A stretch of 64,000 nt of DNA from Actinocrinis sp035946395. Lineage in GTDB: Bacteria; Actinomycetota; Actinomycetes; Streptomycetales; Catenulisporaceae. This document shows positions 59,677-64,000 of the stretch, piece by piece. The DNA lies in NCBI RefSeq assembly GCF_035946395.1, contig NZ_DASYZI010000258.1:1-64000 (forward strand), in the 5' to 3' direction. Position 1 is the first letter of the stretch, and every line of letters begins with the position of its first letter. Made by a program: the position numbers and the translations under genes. The notes beneath the pieces are model-generated. The model saw only the letters and a program-made list of their open reading frames with translations, was not told where the DNA came from and searched no databases.

Positions 59677-61808
59677 GCGGCGCGGGCATCCGCTTGGGCG
59701 TGGGGACCAGGTTCCGATTGGACGGGGAGACCGTCGAGGTGGTGGAGATGCTGTCCGGCCCATCGGGGACGGAGGCGCTGCTGAAAGACGGTAGGGACAG
59801 GTTGCTGCGGATGTCGGCCCGGGAGTTGGTGGTCTCGGGCCGGGCTCAGGTTGTCGCGACCGGTCCGGGACCGGCATCCAACGACCCCGGTGAGGTGGCT
59901 TCGATCGCGCTGGCGAAGCTCACATCTCCGGAGCGTGCTGACGTCCTGGACCGTGCTGCGCACGTCAGGGAGGTGTTGACCGGTTTCCGCTCAGGGTCGG
60001 CGGAGTTGGCGGCCGCCGGTGAACCGCGACCGGAGTACGAGGCGAAGCGCTCGTTGACCCAGCGGTACGCGGCCAAGGCCACGGAGCTTGGCGTCGGGGT
60101 GAGGACTGTGGAGCGTTGGGCCGCGGGCTATCGGGCGAACGGCGAGGCGGGCCTGTTGTTGGGCAAGGGATCAGAGCCCGGCGGCGGGCTGGGCCGGTCG
60201 GATCCGCGGTGGGTGGAGACCGCGCTGGAGGTGATGGTGGAGTACGAGCAGGAGTCCAAGCCCAGTAAGAAGCATGTGCTGGAGCGGATCAGAGCGCGGC
60301 TGGAGGCGCGGTTCGGGCCCGGTGAGGTTTCGGCTCCGTCGCGGACGACGGCCTATCGGTGGTTGGAGGAGCTGGAGCGGCGCCGTCCAACGTTTCGGTT
60401 GAGTATGAAGCGCAATCAGGACATCGCGGGCCGACCGGGCGGGGTCTACGGCAAGCTGCGTCCGACCAGGCCGGGCGAGTACCTGCTGATGGACACCACG
60501 CGGCTGGACGTGTTCGCGCTTGACCGGTTGACGCTGCGGTGGATGCAGGCCGAATTGACGGTCGCTATGGACTGGTACACGCGCTGCATCACCGGGATCC
60601 GGGTCACGCCGGTGTCAACGAAGGCCGCCGACGCCGCGGCGGTGCTGTTCCAGACGTTCCGCCCCCGGCCCGCCGAAGCATCATGGCCAACGGGGGCGGC
60701 CTGGCCAGAGCATGGGGTCCCGCGGACGGTGCTGGTGGACCGGGAATCCGTCGATGGGCCCTCGGTTGCAGCCGCGGGTCCGGCGGTCGTTCCCGAGACG
60801 CTGGTCGTCGACCACGGCAAGATCTATCTTTCGGAGCATCTGACCAGCGTCTGCCGACGTCTGGGCGTGTCAGTCCAGCCCGCGCGGCTGCGAACGGGCC
60901 GGGACAAGGGTCCGGTCGAGCGGTTTTTTAGGACCCTGCGAGAGGACCTCCTCCAGGCGCTGCCCGGTTACAAGGGCCCGGATCTGCATAGCCGTGGGTC
61001 CGATCCGGAAGGCGGCGCGTTCTTCTTCCACCACGAGCTGGAGGAGATCATCCGCGAGTGGGTCGCGGTCGACTACCACCGCAGGCCACACGGCGGGCTG
61101 GTGGATCCGCAGGTACCCGGCCTGGCGCTGACACCGTCGCAGATGTTCGATCACGGGCTGGCCCGCGCCGGGTACATCGAGGTGCCCCGGGATCCGGATC
61201 TGGCCTACGAGTTCTTGAAGGTCCACTGGCGAACGGTCCAGCACTACGGCGTGGAAATCGGATCGCGCCGCTACAACGGCGCAGGCCTGGATCCCTACCG
61301 GAACACCACCAGTCCGCACGGCGGCACGGCCAAGGGACGGTGGCCGATCGCGGTCGATCCCGACGACGTCACCCGCGCCTATTTCCGGGACCCGGCCGAC
61401 AACCGCTGGCACACCCTGTGGTGGGAGCACGCCCCCAGCCTGGGGATGCCAATGAGCGAGGAGGCACTGGCGTTCGCCCGGCACCTGGCAGCGCAGAAGT
61501 ATCGCTACCCCAACGACGGGCTCGCCGTCGCAGAACTCTTGGAGCGCTGGAATCTAGGGCTCGGCAACAGCCTGACCGAACGCCGGATGGCGCTGCGAGT
61601 CGCCCGGGACCAGGCGTCGATCTCCCTGCCTGGCGCTGAGGCCGAGCAGCCGGCGATCCGGCTGCCGTCGGTCGCGCGCGCCCTGAACGCCGACGCACCA
61701 ACCGAGGAAACGCCCGCCGAGGCCGAGCTCGGACCGACCGGTGGCGACGACGATGCGGACGACCTGGACGAGGACATCTTCTACTCCGAGGCACTGGAGG
61801 ACCTGTGA
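59673..61808 (+). CDS. tnsB: TnsB-like DDE transposase
   Basis: 711 residues of the Mu/TnsB/TniA family. N-terminal HTH domains (AAKATELGVGVRTVERWAAG); DDE catalytic core with LLMDTTRLDVFAL, TLVVDHGKIYL and the E in DKGPVERFFRTLRED; then a Mu-C-terminal beta domain (YGVEIGSRRYNGAGLDPYR). It makes the 3' cuts and strand transfer and binds the transposon ends. The acidic C-terminal tail (residues ~680-711) probably docks TnsC. GTG 59673 overlaps the tnsA stop. Confidence 0.92.
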   Translation: MSGAGIRLGVGTRFRLDGETVEVVEMLSGPSGTEALLKDGRDRLLRMSARELVVSGRAQVVATGPGPASNDPGEVASIALAKLTSPERADVLDRAAHVREVLTGFRSGSAELAAAGEPRPEYEAKRSLTQRYAAKATELGVGVRTVERWAAGYRANGEAGLLLGKGSEPGGGLGRSDPRWVETALEVMVEYEQESKPSKKHVLERIRARLEARFGPGEVSAPSRTTAYRWLEELERRRPTFRLSMKRNQDIAGRPGGVYGKLRPTRPGEYLLMDTTRLDVFALDRLTLRWMQAELTVAMDWYTRCITGIRVTPVSTKAADAAAVLFQTFRPRPAEASWPTGAAWPEHGVPRTVLVDRESVDGPSVAAAGPAVVPETLVVDHGKIYLSEHLTSVCRRLGVSVQPARLRTGRDKGPVERFFRTLREDLLQALPGYKGPDLHSRGSDPEGGAFFFHHELEEIIREWVAVDYHRRPHGGLVDPQVPGLALTPSQMFDHGLARAGYIEVPRDPDLAYEFLKVHWRTVQHYGVEIGSRRYNGAGLDPYRNTTSPHGGTAKGRWPIAVDPDDVTRAYFRDPADNRWHTLWWEHAPSLGMPMSEEALAFARHLAAQKYRYPNDGLAVAELLERWNLGLGNSLTERRMALRVARDQASISLPGAEAEQPAIRLPSVARALNADAPTEETPAEAELGPTGGDDDADDLDEDIFYSEALEDL

Positions 61809-62965
61809 ACAGCAACGACAGCACACAGTCCGGCGAGGAGCGCACCGGCGGGAGCTTGGACAGCCTGACGCTAGCGCGCAAGGAGGGCTGGCGGGCTCTG
61901 GTCGAGGCAGCCCCGCGGGATCAGCCTGAGCAGCTGACGAGGGTGCAGTTGAAGGCGTTGGGCAGCAAGGCGCTGGCTGACTACAACAAGAGCCGCCGCA
62001 TCTGGCATGCCAACCTCGGCCCGATCAAGACTCCCCAGCTGGTCGAGCTGCACGAGGATCTGTGGGACATCGTGGACAGCAACGAGCAGGACGGGGACAA
62101 GGCTAAGGGCGCGATTGCCGTAGACGCCTTCCCCGGGCTGGGGAAGACGACCGCCGCGCTGGCGTTCGCTAAACAGTTCCATCTCCGAGAGATCACCGAG
62201 AAGGGGCCGGTCACCGCGGACGGTCACGAGCGGTGGCCGGTCTGCCGGGTCGGGCTGACCGGCAACACGGGCATGAAGGATTTCAACCGCGCGATGCTGG
62301 AATTCTTCGGCCATCCCGGCGCCGCGCGCGGCACCACCTCTCAGTTCGCCCACCGCGCCTTGGACTGCGCGGTGTCCTGCGGGGTTCGACTCCTAATCGT
62401 CGACGACCTGCACTTCCTGACGTGGAGGAACCGCAGTGGAGTGGAGATCAGCAACCACTTCAAGTACATCGCGAACGAGTTCCCGGTGACGATGCTGTTC
62501 ACCGGGGTCAATCTGGGGCGGCGGGGCTTGTTCGGCGAGACCGACAGCGGCGGCGACATTGTGCTGGCCCAGACGGGGCGACGCACCACGACGCTGGGCT
62601 TGGAGCCGTTCTTGGTGAGCACCGAGGCGCAGCGCAGAGAGTGGCGAAGCATGCTCCTAGCGATCGAGCAGCGGCTCGTGCTGACGGAGAAGTATCCAGG
62701 GATGCTCGCCGACGATCTGTCGGACTACTTGTTCGCCCGCAGCACGGGTCATATCGGCTCGCTGATGACGCTGATCAATCGCGGCTGTCAGCGCGCGGTG
62801 CGCACCGGGACCGAGCGACTGGACGTCGAGTTGATGGACCGAGTCAAGAACGATGCGGCGTCCGAGGCGGCCCGTAAGGAGATGACAGCGGCGTTGTCCG
62901 GCGGCAAGATGACGACGAAACCCGGCGTCAAGCGCGGAACGCGGCCAGCTACTGCACGTCGATGA
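61805..62965 (+). CDS. tnsC: TnsC/TniB-like AAA+ transposition regulator
   Basis: 386 residues. Walker A AVDAFPGLGKTTAAL, Walker B VRLLIVDDLHFLTWR and sensor MLFTGVNL. Links TniQ-bound target DNA to the TnsAB transposase. GTG 61805 overlaps the tnsB stop; its own stop overlaps the tniQ start (ATGA). Confidence 0.92.
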   Translation: MNSNDSTQSGEERTGGSLDSLTLARKEGWRALVEAAPRDQPEQLTRVQLKALGSKALADYNKSRRIWHANLGPIKTPQLVELHEDLWDIVDSNEQDGDKAKGAIAVDAFPGLGKTTAALAFAKQFHLREITEKGPVTADGHERWPVCRVGLTGNTGMKDFNRAMLEFFGHPGAARGTTSQFAHRALDCAVSCGVRLLIVDDLHFLTWRNRSGVEISNHFKYIANEFPVTMLFTGVNLGRRGLFGETDSGGDIVLAQTGRRTTTLGLEPFLVSTEAQRREWRSMLLAIEQRLVLTEKYPGMLADDLSDYLFARSTGHIGSLMTLINRGCQRAVRTGTERLDVELMDRVKNDAASEAARKEMTAALSGGKMTTKPGVKRGTRPATARR

Positions 62966-64000
62966 ACACGCCCCGCTCGTTGCCGATCCGTCTGGACCCG
63001 GTGCCCGGAGAGGGCCTGGATTCCTGGCTGGAAGCCCTGGCCCACCGCATCCACACGCCACTGGCCCTGCTGCTGCCCGCAGTCGGGCTGCGCGAAGGCC
63101 CGGAGCAGGGCGCGAACCGGAACTGGACAGTGATGCTGCGTCCGCAGGAGTCTGCCGCGTTGGCGGCCTCCTGCGGGGTCGGGCCGGACCGGGCCAAGGC
63201 CATGACGCTCGCCGCCTACGCCGGACGAGCGGTCGTCATCAACGAGCCCGAGCGGCGCGTTGACGTCCGCCGCGTCTGGGGCCGATCGTCCCGTTCCCGG
63301 TTCTGCCCGCAGTGCCTGGCCGACTCCGGCGGGCGGTGGCAGCTGTCGTGGCGCATGTCCTGGTCCTTCGCTTGCCTGGTGCATCACTGCCTGTTGGCTG
63401 ATTTCTGCCCGGAGTGCGGACGGCCCCAGCGGACGCGGACCCTCGGCGGCAAAGAGGTACCCGCCCCTGGGCACTGCGCGAACACGCAGCCAGGACGGCG
63501 CGGCTCGGCGATCTCGGACTCGATTCGCTGCGGCGGGGCACTGGCAGAGGCGGCCACACTCTGCTTCGAGTCAGCACACCCGGTGGCGACCGCCCAGAGG
63601 CTCGTCAACGACATGATCGCCGAAGGGGCCGCGTCCTTCGGGGTCTACGAAGCCAAGCCTCAGCCCAGCCTGGCGGCGTTAGCCGATATCCGGACCCTAG
63701 CCCGGCACGCCTTGGCCTACGGGCCTAACCCGGACAAGGCGGAGCGACTACCCGAGGATCTATGGGCGGCGTTCCGGACCGTCGAGGGTGGCGCCGAGAC
63801 GCCAGACCGCAACGTTGGCCGCCTTGCCCCGCCCCTAGCGGTGACGACGGCCGCCGGTGTCACCCTCGCTCTTCAGGTCCTCCAGCAGCCCGCCATTCAG
63901 CAGGCCGGGGCGGCGATGCACTGGCTGGTGAAGGCAACCTGGGGCGAGTCGGCGGCGATCATTCCAACCACGATCAGTCAGCCGCCCCGCGACGCCAGCC
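62962..64000 (+). CDS. tniQ: TniQ/TnsD-family target-selection protein, cut by window end
   Basis: At least 346 residues, open to the edge. N-terminal TniQ domain PGEGLDSWLEALAHRIHTP, then a zinc-binding region RFCPQCL, FACLVHHCLLADFCPECG and HCANTQ. TniQ/TnsD proteins recognise the attachment site or, in CRISPR-associated elements, a guide complex. Which target is used cannot be told from the truncated gene; no guide system is in the window. Confidence 0.85.
   Translation, partial: MNTPRSLPIRLDPVPGEGLDSWLEALAHRIHTPLALLLPAVGLREGPEQGANRNWTVMLRPQESAALAASCGVGPDRAKAMTLAAYAGRAVVINEPERRVDVRRVWGRSSRSRFCPQCLADSGGRWQLSWRMSWSFACLVHHCLLADFCPECGRPQRTRTLGGKEVPAPGHCANTQPGRRGSAISDSIRCGGALAEAATLCFESAHPVATAQRLVNDMIAEGAASFGVYEAKPQPSLAALADIRTLARHALAYGPNPDKAERLPEDLWAAFRTVEGGAETPDRNVGRLAPPLAVTTAAGVTLALQVLQQPAIQQAGAAMHWLVKATWGESAAIIPTTISQPPRDAS

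Larger units (their letters stand above)
58771..64000. mobile_element. Tn7-like transposon module, right side of element continues past window
   Basis: Four plus-strand genes, tnsA-tnsB-tnsC-tniQ, each overlapping the next by a few bases, form a complete heteromeric transposase with cut-and-paste chemistry (TnsA + TnsB), an ATP-dependent regulator (TnsC) and a TniQ target adapter. The left boundary is set at the repeat upstream of tnsA and is approximate. The other end and any cargo beyond tniQ are outside the window. Confidence 0.75.

Overview
The window is high-GC actinobacterial chromosome. Its gene order (bkd operon, thiC, prephenate dehydratase, serS, LppU-like gene, inositol-phosphate synthase, PadR, penicillin-binding protein, FemX-like gene with alanine-racemase-like gene, rpsF-ssb-rpsR-rplI-dnaB) is the kind seen in the core arm of Streptomyces and its relatives. 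Bpa, the SCO3897/LppU-like protein, Nur-type and DnaA-box sequences and many GTG starts agree with that. The genus cannot be fixed from the sequence alone.

Region 1 (1-52.5 kb) is core genome. It holds: a branched-chain 2-oxoacid dehydrogenase operon (E1alpha-E1beta-E2, minus strand); a HisC-type aminotransferase; a nickel/cobalt permease with a Nur-like box; a NERD protein; a metallophosphatase; a fused GmrSD-type (DUF262/DUF1524) restriction protein; a TPP riboswitch driving thiC and a closely coupled GH63-like glycosidase; regulators and anti-sigma-type kinases; pheA; mobA; a quinone oxidoreductase; the proteasome activator Bpa; serS; a rhodanese; a GT2 glycosyltransferase; a GDPD; tRNA-Ser(UGA); ino1 with a PadR regulator; a large class A PBP; a GT87-like membrane protein; the FemX/Alr-like pair; an AP endonuclease; and the S6-SSB-S18-L9-DnaB cluster. 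DnaB carries an intein with class 3 hallmarks and a homing endonuclease that looks dead. A strong terminator and five DnaA-box-like 9-mers lie between rplI and dnaB.

Region 2 (52.5-64 kb) is accessory DNA. It begins with a MerR-like regulator and a DUF3892 protein, followed by a fragment of a second DUF3892 copy. Next is a complete four-gene CBASS-type anti-phage operon: CD-NTase, HORMA (Cap7), TRIP13-like ATPase (Cap6) and nuclease-SAVED effector (Cap4). A Tn7-like transposition module (TnsA, TnsB, TnsC, TniQ) runs off the right edge. Nearly every gene junction in the two operons is a 4-bp stop/start overlap. Related ~65-85 bp sequences flank the CBASS operon (53.92 and 58.77 kb); the second lies just upstream of tnsA, where a Tn7-type transposon end would be expected, so the CBASS operon may be a boxed cargo or an earlier insertion at the same site.

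A pattern running through the core part is degenerate short tandem repeats (15-18 bp period). Several sit in frame inside genes as low-complexity insertions (E1beta, GH63, zinc-ribbon protein, FemX). Others start at stop codons and run downstream (mobA, rhodanese, rplI).
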